Source: Holtermannia corniformis (lineage: Eukaryota > Basidiomycota > Tremellomycetes > Holtermanniales). From it: 64,000 nt of DNA. The first letter of the stretch is position 1. Each line of letters starts with the position of its first letter. Positions 22,215-33,923 of this stretch are shown here, in pieces. A program made the translations under genes and the position numbers. The notes beneath the pieces were generated by a model. That model was not told the origin of the DNA. It made no database searches and was given only the letters and a program-made list of their open reading frames with translations. The DNA lies in contig BCIJ01000009.1 of assembly GCA_001599935.1 (NCBI GenBank), positions 52,226 to 116,225 on the forward strand, in the 5' to 3' direction.

Positions 22215-22360
22215 GAGCTTCGGATCAGCAAGAGCCACGTCGTCAGCGAAGCACTAGCACACTCTGGCTCCAACAACAAAGCTTCAGAACAAAGGGTTTC
22301 TGCCCCAAAGGAACAAAGTGCACGAGGTCAAAGGTAGCATCGCGTACCCGACAAATCTCC

Positions 22361-23565
22361 TCATTCGATAATCTTGACGACGCAAGCGCCGCGCCTGCCT
22401 TTGCGCGGTAGGAATGCTTCGGCACCCTTTTCAAACGGTACGACGAGGTCGAGCACTGGACGGAAGATGTTGAAGCTTGGCTGCTCAAGGATGTCACGAT
22501 GATCCTGACCGGAGGGGTCGACTTCAGCTCCACCAGTGCCGGCGGGTGCGAGATAGCTGTAGTTGATGTACTTGCTGTCTTTGCGCGAGAATGCAGCGCG
22601 CAGCGATGAGAAAGAAGACGGCCGAGTGTAGGCGTAAGGCGTAGACGATGGTGTCGACTCGAGCGGCCAAAGACTGACGAGCCTGTGCGACGTCAGACTT
22701 CATTGTAGACGCGCACCCTTCCAAACTCACTGGCCACCTTCCTTGAGTATCCGCCGCCCAGCTTCATACGCTCGCCTTCCTCCGACCGAGTCGAGCACAA
22801 AGTCCCAAGCGTCGTCGTCAAGGCTCTCCATGACCGTCAACGCGTCCCCGACGAGGACACCCTTGGCCCCATTGGCCATGCAGTCCGACTGCACATCGCG
22901 CCCGTGGTCGCCCCCGGGCACGACAGCTGTGATGATGACCCCTGACTTGGCCATGACCTGGCACATAAGAGCGCCGACACCAATGTGCGCATCGAGGATA
23001 AGGGCTCGGCGACCACGCACGAGCTGAGTCTGCACCGCACGATGGACTGGAATTCCAAGCAATGGCAAGCACGCCAGCTGCTCGATGCTGAGTTCTGTCC
23101 CGATCGGTACCCGCGCCAGTCGTCTTCGATCGCACAGTAGGTATTCGGCCAGTGCACCGCTCTACCACGATTTCAGTATGGCGAACTATACCAAGGAGAT
23201 CTATCACTAACCCTTCTCACTTCAAGCAAGCCCATCACCAGATCGCCTCGCACTATGTCGCGCTCTTCAGGCCCAGTCGTGATACATCGGCCGACGAAAC
23301 TTCGCCCAGGGATCCACTTGCCAACCTCGCTCTTGCCCTTGTCGGCCGTGGCTTCAACATCCGCCTCGTCCAACGCGACTGCGTAGACTTGGACGAGTAC
23401 CTGCGCGTCGCCAACTTTACCCGGTGGCTTGTGATGCGCAGAAAAGTCGACCGGCGAAGGCAGGTTCCCGCGCAGATGCGAAGGAGTAGATGAGGCGCCA
23501 AGCCGACGAGAATGGAGGTGCGCGGATGAAGATAGCGTGATGGAACACATTGTAGCGTGTGGCAT
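22361..23565 (-). CDS. MDR-family oxidoreductase (quinone reductase-like)
   Basis: Medium-chain dehydrogenase/reductase fold. The N-terminal GroES-like part has GDAQVLVQVYAVALDEADVE, RSFVGRCITTG and RGDLVMGL; the cofactor domain has LPLLGIPVHRAVQ, the altered Rossmann segment ALILDAHIGVGALMCQ, FVLDSVGGRRAYEAGR, and the family ending VPFEKGAEAFLPRKGRRGAC before VVKIIE. The catalytic-zinc cysteines are not evident, which fits a quinone-oxidoreductase type more than an alcohol dehydrogenase. At least three introns. The start is MPHATMCSI at 23565; the next in-frame ATG at 23550 is an alternative. Substrate unknown. Confidence 0.8.
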
Positions 23566-23691
23566 GCCCAAAACGCGGGGATCGAGACGGTTGCTGCCTT
23601 TGCTTGGGTCTGCTGAGGGGCGATACGCGCCAGTGGGCAGCACGAGTGTTCTGCACAGTGTCAGCTCGGCATGGCAGCTTTCCGACGAGAC

Positions 23692-25989
23692 TCACGAGTA
23701 GCCAGATGATCCCTCGAGTCTGCCATCCGAACCTAGCAGCACTCCTTCGCCGTAGCTGCTGCCATCCCATTTCCCATTCAGATCGATACTCTGCCGCTTG
23801 CCCATGACGCTACGAGCTCGTCGCGTATCGCCATATCCTTCGCCATCGTCGGACGGAGCCAAGCTTGACCGTCGACCACCAAAGCCTAGTAGACTGCTCG
23901 CTCGCTTCGCTTTACTGCCTCTTTCCGCGTCGCTTTGCGCGTAGGACGAGGCGGGACCAGGCACAGGCAGCTCCGGCAGAAACGTGAGTGCCGCAGGATC
24001 AAGAAAACTGGGTGGATCAAGCATTGTCGATTGACGCTGTGACACCGTGGAGTAGACCGACGGAGTTGGGGACTTGGATCGGGCAAACAACTGCGGATCT
24101 GGCGAAGTCGGTCGCGACATGCCGAGGCGCGAATTTGATCGAGAAGAAGGGGCCCAATAGTCGGTAGCTGGTGCGTGTAGAGGTCGCGGAGTGCGTTGAG
24201 CATCGACCTCTGTCCGGTAGGATCTACTAGGTAGTCCCTCCCCGGCATCGTCCCACTCATCGTCGCTCTCTTCTTCCTCTTGATCGTAGGGAGACGCTTG
24301 CTGAGCTTCCCTGTTGATGACTGACGGCTGCGAGTACTCGCTGGTCGAACTCGGCGTCCTCGAACCGCGCGCGTTGCCGTGCGACAGCGCTTCGGCAGCG
24401 CGCAGGCCATCAAAGCTATGCGATTGACTTTTCGGGGGCAAGGGCGTGAATCGCGACTGACGCTTGGGTGCCTCGAGAGCAGCCGCTACGTGAGCAGGTA
24501 AGGGGACATGGAAGTCTTCGAAGCCCGTTGATCCAGCTGCAGGCATGCGCATCTGATTGGGCGCAGGTGTCGAGGCGCCTGACCGAGCGATTGCCCAGCC
24601 ACCGCCGCCGTTCACAACAGCGATTGAACCCGAGGGCTGAGAGTAGACGCTGCCTGCACGCGATAGCGGCCGCGAACTGGGCTCATAATCTGACACAACG
24701 GAGGTTCGCCTCGGTGGATGCACGACAAAGTCGTTGAACGAGTTGCGCGACGCTCGTTCCCGACTCGGACTTTTGCTCGTCGTACTGCGGCGCATGCCTG
24801 ACGCTGAACCTGCAAACGGCACTGAAGAATCTGTGCTTGCAGAGTACGAGTTGGTGCGAGAGTGTGACGGCGAAAGACGCTGGATTTGCTGTGGTTGAGC
24901 TTGTGGCCTACTTGCGTGAACCTGCTGGCTGCGTGCATCGCTTGATCCTCTGCTGGGCTCAGGCACGCTACCCAGAGTAGGGCTGGTTGGGATGCTCGAT
25001 TGCCGCCGGTGGGACTTGGGCGGGATGATGGGCTTGGGCTGGGCTTGCGGTGAATGGAATGGCGAGTGTGCAGATTCTACCGGGGCAGGTGTCGGTGGTT
25101 GTAGATTCAGCTGGAAAGCAGGAGCAGCTGCGTGATGTTGTATAGGAGGCGTTTCTTGAGGTAAATTCAGTTTGCCATGCAGGGATGTCACTGATGACCG
25201 GGGAGTGTAGAAAACCTCGACATCGGATTCGGAAGCAGCGTCATCTACTGGCGAGGCTGTGCGCCATCCTGATGTCGAAGCCGTGATGGCGGGGATAGTA
25301 GAAGACGGCGACAAGAACGTCGGAGACGTGTTCAATGGTTGACTTGCAACCCAGCCAGACGTGGCCGCACTGGCTGACGCTGGCGGGGATTCTCCTTTAT
25401 ATCGAGTAGTAGCCTTCCTTGTTGACGAGAATTCTCTTGTGAGCTCCGGACGAACTGGATGATCTCGAGAACCACTGCTCGCACTCGGACCCGTACTGAC
25501 GGAGCTCGGGGGTGTCAACTGGCCTTGACGTTCCCTTGCCTCGGTTGCGTTTGACAGTCTTCTGCTCGCCTGTGCCCTCTGCGGCAAGTCCCCGTCTACA
25601 CCAGCTCTCTGCCTGCCTTTCCCCTTTGGCGAGTTCGAGACCGTTACACTCGTTGCAGCCAGCTTCTTGGGCTTTGGAAAAGTAGTCGACGGCGCCGCCG
25701 GGTACGGGATTGGCTCGTGCACCTCACGTCTTGACGTTCCCACTTCCGACTGGGTCACGGTCGGTGTCGTAGTCTTCTTCTTTCTGCGTTGCGTGCCAGT
25801 GCCAGTGCTGCTGCCTGCTTCGCTGCTGCCTGTCCGCAACCCGCTACCGTACGCCGGTGCTTGGTAGACATAGTCTGGGTAAGGATCGGCATACGGCGAG
25901 ATCCTGTTGTCCCCGTAGCCATAACCCGAGTCGGCGTACGACCGTGTCGGTTTGCGCAACACGGCCTGGAAGAAGGTCGGTTTGGGCAT
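23692..25989 (-). CDS. Large disordered Ser/Pro-rich protein, 765 aa
   Basis: One uninterrupted reading frame of 765 codons, unusual in this intron-rich window, starting MPKPTFFQAVLRKPTRSYAD. No folded domain is recognisable. The sequence is low in hydrophobic residues, rich in Ser, Pro, Thr and Gln, with Tyr-rich repeats near the N-terminus (SGYGYGD, YADPYPDYVY), a basic patch QRRKKKT, an acidic stretch QEEEESDDEWDDAGEG (about 570-585) and many Ser-Pro and Arg-Ser sites typical of kinase substrates. It may be a regulatory or cortex-associated protein, but the sequence alone does not say. Confidence 0.75.
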   Translation of the reverse strand: MPKPTFFQAVLRKPTRSYADSGYGYGDNRISPYADPYPDYVYQAPAYGSGLRTGSSEAGSSTGTGTQRRKKKTTTPTVTQSEVGTSRREVHEPIPYPAAPSTTFPKPKKLAATSVTVSNSPKGKGRQRAGVDGDLPQRAQASRRLSNATEARERQGQLTPPSSVSTGPSASSGSRDHPVRPELTREFSSTRKATTRYKGESPPASASAATSGWVASQPLNTSPTFLSPSSTIPAITASTSGWRTASPVDDAASESDVEVFYTPRSSVTSLHGKLNLPQETPPIQHHAAAPAFQLNLQPPTPAPVESAHSPFHSPQAQPKPIIPPKSHRRQSSIPTSPTLGSVPEPSRGSSDARSQQVHASRPQAQPQQIQRLSPSHSRTNSYSASTDSSVPFAGSASGMRRSTTSKSPSRERASRNSFNDFVVHPPRRTSVVSDYEPSSRPLSRAGSVYSQPSGSIAVVNGGGGWAIARSGASTPAPNQMRMPAAGSTGFEDFHVPLPAHVAAALEAPKRQSRFTPLPPKSQSHSFDGLRAAEALSHGNARGSRTPSSTSEYSQPSVINREAQQASPYDQEEEESDDEWDDAGEGLPSRSYRTEVDAQRTPRPLHAPATDYWAPSSRSNSRLGMSRPTSPDPQLFARSKSPTPSVYSTVSQRQSTMLDPPSFLDPAALTFLPELPVPGPASSYAQSDAERGSKAKRASSLLGFGGRRSSLAPSDDGEGYGDTRRARSVMGKRQSIDLNGKWDGSSYGEGVLLGSDGRLEGSSGYS

Positions 25990-26300
25990 ATTCGGGACGT
26001 CGAGCTTGTTGATAGATTACGCTCTGGTGGTCATGCTGGCGTGGACGTTGACCTAGACACAAAGGATGATCGCGGCCTGCACGCGCGTGTTGGCCCTTAG
26101 CGTGTGCAAAACGCCGTCGTCAGAGCTCGTCGCCGTTGTCGTTAGGAATGACCCATGCCGTCGTCAACACCGACGCCGTTGACGCTGATCTCATTCCCCG
26201 CCGTCGATTTTCCTCTCGGGCGATCAACCCTGATCGGGATCCCGGCATTGGGTTCATCTGCAACTAAGTAGCACATTACAAGCGCCTCGACGGCTACAGC
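25990..26300. other. Intergenic region
   Basis: Promoter side of the 765-aa protein gene and 3' side of the thioesterase gene; nothing else recognised. Confidence 0.4.
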
Positions 26301-28297
26301 TTAGTCTACCTTCGCTCCAGCTCGCTGGTAGAGCCTCCGCATCGAACCGCCGACCTCGAGCCGGCGTTTGCCCTCGAGCCAGTTCATGGCATCCAAATAG
26401 CTTTGCGGGACGACGGTGCGTCCGAGCGGTAGGTGGTCGTGCTTGGCGAGCGTGAATGAGAACGTGTTGGTCTCTTTGCGCTCCTACGTCCGCCATCAGC
26501 GTACAGTCTGATCCACGTCAGATACAAGCAGACTCACGCCGGATGAATAGTCTTCAACCTCGGCCTTGACCATGACATGACACTTTGCAGCTCCGTGCAG
26601 CTCCTCGCCCTCGCCCGGCCGCGACGTCTTGACAATCTTGGATGTGAGTCGCAGTACTGCCCCGATCGGTACTGGCAGACGAAAGGTGATCTGGTCGAGA
26701 GCAAGAAAGCGAAGTGGTGTCTTTGCAAACAGACAGCAGTTGGTGAATGCCAGCTCACTCCGAGATGTCAGCTTGATGGCACCATCGCAGAAGAGACGCA
26801 CTATGCCTGTTGCGAGTGTCAGCTCTTGATGGCCATCTTGCGAGCGACTCACCATGGCCATGAGTCTACCTCCAAACACCTTGCCGTGCAGGTTTCGGTC
26901 TTGTGGGTGCATGAGCGTGACCGAGCTAATCTGCGTGATCGAGTCGGCACTGTGCTATTGAACATAGCGGGTCTGCACTCACTTCGGTGTCATGCATCCG
27001 CACAACCTCTTCGCCCTCGATGTCATGCACATTCGGGTCCGCCGTCTGCAACATCAATGTATGCACCTCCTTGACCTCTTCTGACGATGGCTGAGAGTAC
27101 ATGAGCGGCGTTCGCGCCTTCCACCGCAAACTCAAACTTACCGGCACTTTGTCAAGCGCAACCATGCTCCCCTGTTTCTTGCGCAGCTTGTGGCCCTCGC
27201 CAATCTTCCACAGCGCCTTTTCGTCGTCCGACTCGATCAAGAGTTGGGCAATCTTTTTAGCTTTGTGCGTCGTAGAGTCTCGCGCGACCATTGAGAACCG
27301 CCCTGGAGATGATTGAGATTCCCGCGCGATACCTTGTGGATGAGACTCACCAAGCATCAGTGTCTCTTCTTGGCCTGGACCGTGCCCGAGCCCCTCCATC
27401 TTGACAAAGACCTCCATGGATGAATTTCCAGTGTATGCAACGAACCCCGTGAACCGCAAGTCCCTGCATAGAGATCAGCTCTGAATTCCCTTCTTGACAG
27501 TGTAGGGACGTACTGCACGTGCTCCTTGTCGAGGCTGCCAAACATGTCGATCCGGTCTGCGCTCGCTGTTGCGAGGTACAGCCCCGCTTTGGCACTGGCG
27601 TCGAGGAGCGGTTGAGCAGCATTACCCTGAGCATCGGTCGTATCCTTTGCTGAATCCGAGGACCATAAGTCTGGGGGCAGGCAATGCCGGTAAGAAACGG
27701 CACCCGCCAGTGAGTCCAAGTCTGTGTTCGTCAGTGCACCTTCACTTATGCTTGCGAGCTTGCGCACGCTCAAGTAGTCTTCCCATCCCTATGGCACAGG
27801 GTTCAGCAAAATCAATCTGCTAATGGTTTCTGCTACGCACGGAACCCTCCCGACGTGTTGACGTATCGTTCAAACAGTTGCGGATTGGACGTCACGGGCA
27901 GCTCGAATGTCGTAAAGCTGTCTGCCATCCGACGAGGTTCGAGCACTCGGTCGTGGATCTCCTTGACTTGATCCTTTGGCTTGGTACTAAAGATGGAAGA
28001 TGACGATAGCCAAGGCCGACTGTCTTTCATGAGCAGTGGGGAGGGATGTGTCGTTTCGTGCTTTGATGAGCCTGTTCAATCTGTCAGCAATAAATGTGAC
28101 GAACAGACATGTTACGCACTTGCCATCCTAGTGAGCAGTCTGTCAATCTCGCGAAGCGTCCCGAGCTCCTGAGATGGCGTGCGTCCTTGCGTTGCGTCCA
28201 CGGCTTGCACGACCTGCAAGCAAGCGCGGCTCGAGCTGAAGTTTCTCGCGCTCTTCCGAATGGCAGACTGCCTCAGTACGCCCAGCATCCTGGACAT
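26301..28297 (-). CDS. Mitochondrial acyl-CoA thioesterase (ACOT9-like, double hot-dog)
   Basis: Hydrolyses acyl-CoA to fatty acid and CoA. The ATG at 28297 begins MSRMLGVLRQSAIRKSARNF, a typical mitochondrial presequence rich in Arg and Ser. The first hot-dog region contains RMADSFTTFELPV, NTSGGFRMGRLLEYLDSLAG and FVAYTGNSSMEVFVKM; the second has HPQDRNLHGKVFGGRLM (the conserved hot-dog helix), GIVRLFCDGAIKLTSRSELAF and FLALDQITFRLPVPIGAVLR. The C-terminus is RLYQRAGAKVD. Seven or more introns. The two linked hot-dog domains and the presequence match fungal and animal ACOT9 proteins. Chain-length preference cannot be read from the sequence. Confidence 0.88.
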
Positions 28298-28890
28298 GCT
28301 GACCTATCCGTCCGAGGTCTGAAATCTCTGTGTACGCCCGACCGCAGCTAGCCCTTATAGTGCAGCAAGTTGGGTGCGGGGGTCCGTGCACGTGATAGAC
28401 TGTGAGTGTAAACCCGACGGAGCGGCAGTGGCCCTTGCGTTCTGGCAACAGTCACTCGGACGACATTGCACGGATTGCCGCTCTCTGACGAGTACACAGA
28501 ATGTCGTACAGGTCTGTTCGAGCTCCGTCTGCAAGTTACAGGCGCGACAGATGGTCTGTTGATGGTGATGGTGATTACGGCATGTCCCTTTTGTGTGGTT
28601 CCCGATCTCTCGAGCTGGAAGAGTGAGCACTCTCCTTCCCACTGATGTCCTTGGCAAGTTGCAATCAACGGTGCGGTGGGGACAGTGAGAAGATGGATGA
28701 GCGAAGCAAAGGACAGCTGACGGGACAATAAGGGGGTTTGAAACGTGACTGTGAACGCGGCCGTGCCCATGCGCTCCTCACAACGTCGGCACGCAACAAC
28801 TGACGTAGACCGAGCTCGAGGAGCTGACTGATCACAACGTTACTGATTGCCTCGCCGGATCTGCACCATTCACTGTGAGCGAGGAGCAGT
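28298..28890. other. Divergent promoter region, thioesterase / LIMK-like kinase
   Basis: Separates two divergent start codons by 593 bp. No coding frame or clear regulatory consensus that I can support. Confidence 0.4.
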
Positions 28891-31042
28891 ATGGACTTTG
28901 ACGTGGTTCCAGTGAGTGACTATGGGCCGGAGGGTTTCGTAGACTGATTGGAGCCTTTGTCAGTTTGAAGACATTACTTGGGGTGAGAAGCTTGGCGCAG
29001 GCAGTTTTGGAGCAGTATATCGAGGTGCGTCGTCTTCTCCAGCACACTTTGCCATCACGAGATGGTAGCTAACCCTATCAGGCTCATATCTTGGCATCGA
29101 TATCGCCATCAAAGAGGTTCTACCCAGCAACGAGTATGATGTCGGTATTTCTTCGTGCTCAAGCTCGAGCACGGACCAAACTCATGTCGACCCAGGTTCA
29201 CAAGTACTTTGAACGCGAGTGGAGGATCATGCGAGAGTGTCGGCATCCCAACGTCGTCCTATTCCTAGGGTTGTCAAGGGCACCACCGAGCGACGGAAGG
29301 GTCTTGTCAGTATCCCGCGTCGATTCCCAACGACTCACCACTTCCGCCGTAGCATCATCTCGGAATACCTCCCGCGCGGCAACCTGCGGTCATACATCCT
29401 AAAGCACTCCTTACCCTTCCCGTGGCGACTTCGCATCTCTTTCGCGACAGATGTCTCGAGGGCTCTTGCCTACCTGCATGCTCGTCAGGTGAGCTGCCTT
29501 CACTGGTTTCTGTCTGCGGCACGTCAAGACTCACACACCTAGTGTATCCACCGAGATCTCAAGGGCGAGAACCTACTCATCACATCGAATGAGCGGATCA
29601 AAGTCACCGACTTTGGCTTCGCGAGGATCTCGTCCAGAAACGCAGACGAGATGCGGCGGATGACTTATTGTGGAACCGACGTGCGTCGTGGACGAGCTGT
29701 GGACCAGTGCTGACATGTTGACCTGTTACGCAGGGGTACATGTCGCCCGAGATCTTGATGGGCCACGAGTTTGATTTGCCGACTGACGTGTTCTCGCTCG
29801 GGATCATCTTTGTCGAGATCCTGAGTCGAAGACTGGTAGATTCGCACACGTACACGGTGTGTCCCCGTCCATCCAGGAATGCCCGCAAGTCTTGCTATAC
29901 TGACTCTTGCGAAGCGTACTGCACCGACTTTCACCCTTGACCCAGCCGAAGTCACGCACCGTGCTTCGCCCGGCTGCCCACCCGAATTCATCACCCTCGC
30001 CCTAGCGTGCTGCACAGGTGATCCAGCACAGCGTCCAACCATGCCTCAGGTGCTGCACACTCTACGCGAAATCGAGCTTTCGATCCTAGCGCGGCTCAGC
30101 GACGCCGATGAGCACGAGCACGTCGGGTCCGTCAAACTGCTCTCGTCCGGGGGGACTAGGAAACGCGCGATGCCCGACTTTGAGCCGCCGGAAGCGCATA
30201 CAGAGGAAGCAGAGGAGGACGACTTGGTGTTGGCGGAGCTGGAAGCGTTGGCAGTCGAGGGCAAGGGTGCTGACAGAGAGGGGACGTGGCGTACTGCGAG
30301 ATGGGCAGAGCCGAAGGGCAGTATCATGTCGTTCTATGCGGATGCCAGCGAGATGCGCGGTGAGTGATTTGGCTTGCGAAAGCCAGAGCTAAGCTTTCAG
30401 GCCATCAACGCCTGCTACCTTCCGAGCCATCAACACCATCATCTCTAGCTTCCTCTGCCCAATCCGCATACTCGACAGATGTAGTCCGCGGAAAGCCTGT
30501 TCCCTCTGCCTCACAGCTCATGGCTGCCACCCCAGCGCCCGAAGACACCTCTTCCACCCTTACCGTCAAGGGTGCACCAAACAGCGCAGCGCCCTCCGTC
30601 ATCGGTACGATCCCCTCCCTGCCGTCTGACGATTCGGTCGCCAAGCAAGTGATTCCGACCTCTGTCTCCATGCCGGCGATCCGGACGCATCGCTTCACCC
30701 TCGTCGGGAAAGCCAGTAGCAGTATTGGACAGGCACCGAAGAAGGGGACGAGCTGTGCGTGATCCGCCTGCGGCGAGGAGATTGCGAGCTGATCCGTCGA
30801 TAGTCAGCTCCAACTTGGCACTGGCGTTCTTCCCGTTGCCGTTGGGCTCGGGTCTAGGCGCTAAATGTGCCGTTTGCCACAAGCGGATCGGTCAGAGGCC
30901 GAGTCTGCAGTGCGACGACTGCAACAGTGGGCCCGGTTGTATCCGTACTGTCCAGTCGCTGACTGCAACAGCCATCGTCCACGTCAAATGCTCACACGCC
31001 GCCGAGCGCAACTGCATCGATGCCGTCGAATCACGAACCTAA
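28891..31042 (+). CDS. TKL-family protein kinase (LIMK-like) with C-terminal C1 zinc finger
   Basis: Starts MDFDVVP, and after one intron [20 protein letters not shown], the kinase glycine loop. The domain is complete: IAIKEV (lysine), [20 protein letters not shown] (helix C and beta 4), [23 protein letters not shown] (catalytic loop), [10 protein letters not shown] (DFG), [15 protein letters not shown] (activation/APE region) and the C-lobe DPAQRPTM. A Ser/Thr-rich linker follows, then a C1-type finger reconstructed across two introns: [25 protein letters not shown] and [13 protein letters not shown], with the Cys/His spacing of the C1 fold. The order kinase-C1 matches a basidiomycete LISK subgroup; membrane or lipid recruitment is an inference from the finger. 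Confidence 0.85.
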
Positions 31043-31098
31043 CGTCTATGATTGTATGCATTTTACACGACGCGATGCAATGCAGTGCTCTGCGCAGA

Positions 31099-32491
31099 TT
31101 ACAACTTTGCCTTGATTGCAGTGTCGATCCAGTCCCTCAGAGCGCACACTAGTCCATCGACGTGCTCGTCCGTCAGATCCGCTCGGAGGCATATCCGCAC
31201 GCGCTCCCCGCCCAGAGGCACAGTCGGCGGTACGACAGGCCGTACAATATATCCTCGTGCCAGGAGATGACGTGATAGTGCATGGGGCTGTGAGGTGAGG
31301 ATTGGGTGGATAGGCGTTGGGACGGGCGATTCAAAGAGGTTTGGTGGGAAGCCGGGGTCGATGCGCTCAGGGAGCGCTAGGTCTGATCCCTTGTGAGTCT
31401 TGAACAGGGACTTGAGAGCGGCTTGCAGGCGGTCGGACAGGGCAAACAATCGTCTTCTTCGCTGCAAGAGCGTCAGAGCACTCGCACGAGACAGTGCCTA
31501 CTGCACTTACCTGTTCACCTTCTGCAGATTCCAAAATGTCCCATGCACAACTAATCGCCAAAGCCGAAGCTATGGTCATAGCTGTCGAGTAGATGAAGGG
31601 CCGCGCAAAGTTGACCAAGAACGTCCGCATCGTCGGCGTAATTAACAGAACCGCTATGGACCATTAGTACGGGACCGACCCCGGTAAAAGGACTCACAGC
31701 CAGAAACACCGACAGCCTTACCAAAGGTCATGAGGCGTACATGAACCCTTTGCTCTTCCCCCAGCATCGAGACGATCCCACGTCCTTGCTTGCCATACAC
31801 GCCGGTTGAATGCGCCTCGTCAACGACTAGACACGCGCGGCCTTTTGGGATCCGCTCGTCGACCGTGTCGAGGATAGCTTTGAGTGGCGCAAAATCCCCG
31901 TCCATCGAGTAGACCGACTCGAGTGCGATGTATACAATCGATCTTGAGCTCGACGGCTCGCCTAGGCCAACTAGCACTTTTTGAAGATCCTCGACATCGT
32001 TGTGTCTGAACGGCACACAGCGAGTTTTGCCGACTCTGCTCGCGCGCATCCCAGCATGGACACTGGCGTGCACGAGCTCATCATACACGATCCAATCGCC
32101 GGGTTGTGGCACAGACGCAAAGAACGAGACGTTTGCGTCCCAGCCAGAGTTGAAGAGGAGCGCCGAAGGCGACTGGAAGAATGTTGCGAGACGGTTCTCT
32201 AAGCGCTCAAAAAGTGGTTGCGCTCCAGAAAGCAGGCGCGATCCAGTCGATCCTAGGATCTGTGGCGTCGATTCCAAAGTCTGCAGGTAGTGTTTTCGTA
32301 AAGCTGGCGATGCCGCAAGAGACAAGTAGTCGTTCGCAGACTGGACGATCATCAGTACCAATCGTTGCGCAAGGCCGACTCACTAAATCTAGCAGCTGGC
32401 CCGCTGTTGCCGGGTCATACGTCTTGACCGACCTGAAAGTACCGACGCGCCTGCGCTTGTCAAGGATCTCGACTAGGCGCTGCTCGTCCAT
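31099..32491 (-). CDS. BIOF: 8-amino-7-oxononanoate synthase (AONS, biotin synthesis), peroxisomal
   Basis: PLP enzyme of the alpha-oxoamine synthase family. The start MDEQRLVEILDKRRRVGTF is followed by ANDYLSLAASPALRK, GSTGSRLLSGAQPLFERLE, VYDELVHASVHAGM and RHNDVEDL, the aspartate/histidine PLP contacts ACLVVDEAHSTGVYG, the lysine segment MTFGKAVGVSG that forms the Schiff base, and SRHLLARGYIVRPVVPPTVP near the end. It is shorter than 5-aminolevulinate synthase and lacks its heme-regulatory leader, so AONS is favoured. The last three residues, AKL, form a PTS1 peroxisomal signal; fungal AONS is known to be peroxisomal. The gene is divergent from the SDR gene at 32790. Confidence 0.82.
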
Positions 32492-32789
32492 AGCCTGCGA
32501 GCAGATGCAGGTCGCCAAAGTGATGGATTGGTTGAGCGCACAGACGGCCGAGCTTGGGGACGACTTTACGAAACGGACTTTGGACGGACTCCGTGTTTCA
32601 TGTGACACGCGGGTGGCGATCAGCTTCCGATCGTCTGTGCTGAGCTCGGTCAAGAAGATCTGCACGACTGGTGGGCGTGACTGGGTCGGGAGAGCCAAAG
32701 GGCAGACGATTGGAGAGCTCTGCACATACGAACCTGTCTTTGAGAGCGCCCTGAAGCTCATGACAGACAGGACGGAACCTCCACTTGGG

Positions 32790-33880
32790 ATGCGGAACAT
32801 CCTGCTTACAGGCGGTAAGCCAAAATGAGAACTCTCGCACGCAAACTGATGTGCTCCCAGGCAACAAAGGTGTCGTAGGTACACGCTGGTCCCGTAGGCT
32901 AATCTGACAATAGCTAGGGCCTCGCCACCGTCCGCTTGCTTCTGTCCTCATCTCAACCAACCCAAGTCTTTTACACCCACCGAACGCCTTTACCGCCCTC
33001 GTTCGCCACGACCCTTGCCTCGACCAACGCGGCGTCCGTTGCCATCCCGATCCACCTCGATCTACTCCAACCAAAATCTATCATCGCATGTGCCAAGCGC
33101 ATCACCGATCTCGGACAGCCATTGCATGCTTTAGTGTTGAATGCGGCAATCTATGCGCCAGTAGAGAACGAACCTGTCGTGATTGATGGAGAGCAGGTGA
33201 ATGAAGTCGTGGTGGCTAATGTGATTGGATCGGCGGCGCTGGCACGATTGCTGCAGGAGCCGCTCGAGCGGGGTGATGGAAAGGTTGTATGGTTGGGCAG
33301 CCAGCTTCACGCCAGGGTCAAGCATGAAGGTGAGCGTCGCCAACGGACCCAGGTGTATTAGGGTGACGCTCACAGTCACGCCGCACAATTTGGAAGCATT
33401 GACGACACTCGGTGACCGATCGGGACCGCCCGTGTACGGCGTATCAAAGCTCATCGCGTTCGTCTAGCTTGAGACACGGCCACCTCGATGTTGACGGCTC
33501 AACACAGGCTGCACTACGCGCGGTACCCGTCGCCGTTGACGAGCTTGACCGTCTCGCCCGGGTTCATCCCCATAACCGACTTGAGCCGCGCAAGTGCTTG
33601 GTACAGTCGCTGGGCAATGTACTACGTTGTCTCGCTGCTCCCGTTCGCAGTCAGTGTCGAAGAGGGAGCACGAAGGGTCGTGGACGCCATCAAAGGGGAT
33701 TTCGAGTTTGGGACATACCTCTCGAAGGGTGTACCGTGCGTGTGACCCTCGAGTCACAAATGGGACTGATAGTATTCCAGGACGGAACCAAAGGACGAAG
33801 TCATGGATGACGCCAAGAATGCCGAGTGGCACGCCTGGATTGAAGCAAAGGTCGATGCGTACCTGAAGAACCGGTCTTGA
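32790..33880 (+). CDS. Short-chain dehydrogenase/reductase
   Basis: From the ATG at 32790 the first exon reads MRNILLTGG; splicing gives NKGV and then GLATVRLLLSSS, together the cofactor motif TGGxxGxG of classical SDRs. Further landmarks are HLDLLQPKSI, LHALVLNAAIY (the NNAG-like strand), KVVWLGSQLH (catalytic Ser region) and PPVYGVSKL (YxxxK). The end of the protein is AWIEAKVDAYLKNRS. At least five introns. It is a complete, probably cytosolic NADP(H) reductase of the retinol-dehydrogenase/carbonyl-reductase type. Its 5' end faces the AONS gene across 298 bp, so a shared promoter is possible; the substrate is unknown. Confidence 0.82.
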
Positions 33881-33923
33881 ACCTGTAGCTCCAGGCTGGT
33901 TGTAGTGATGCAAATGTTCAATG

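Noticed and set aside
25990..26300. Short open frames between the disordered-protein gene and the thioesterase gene
   Set aside because: No conserved composition, no start context, and too short to support.
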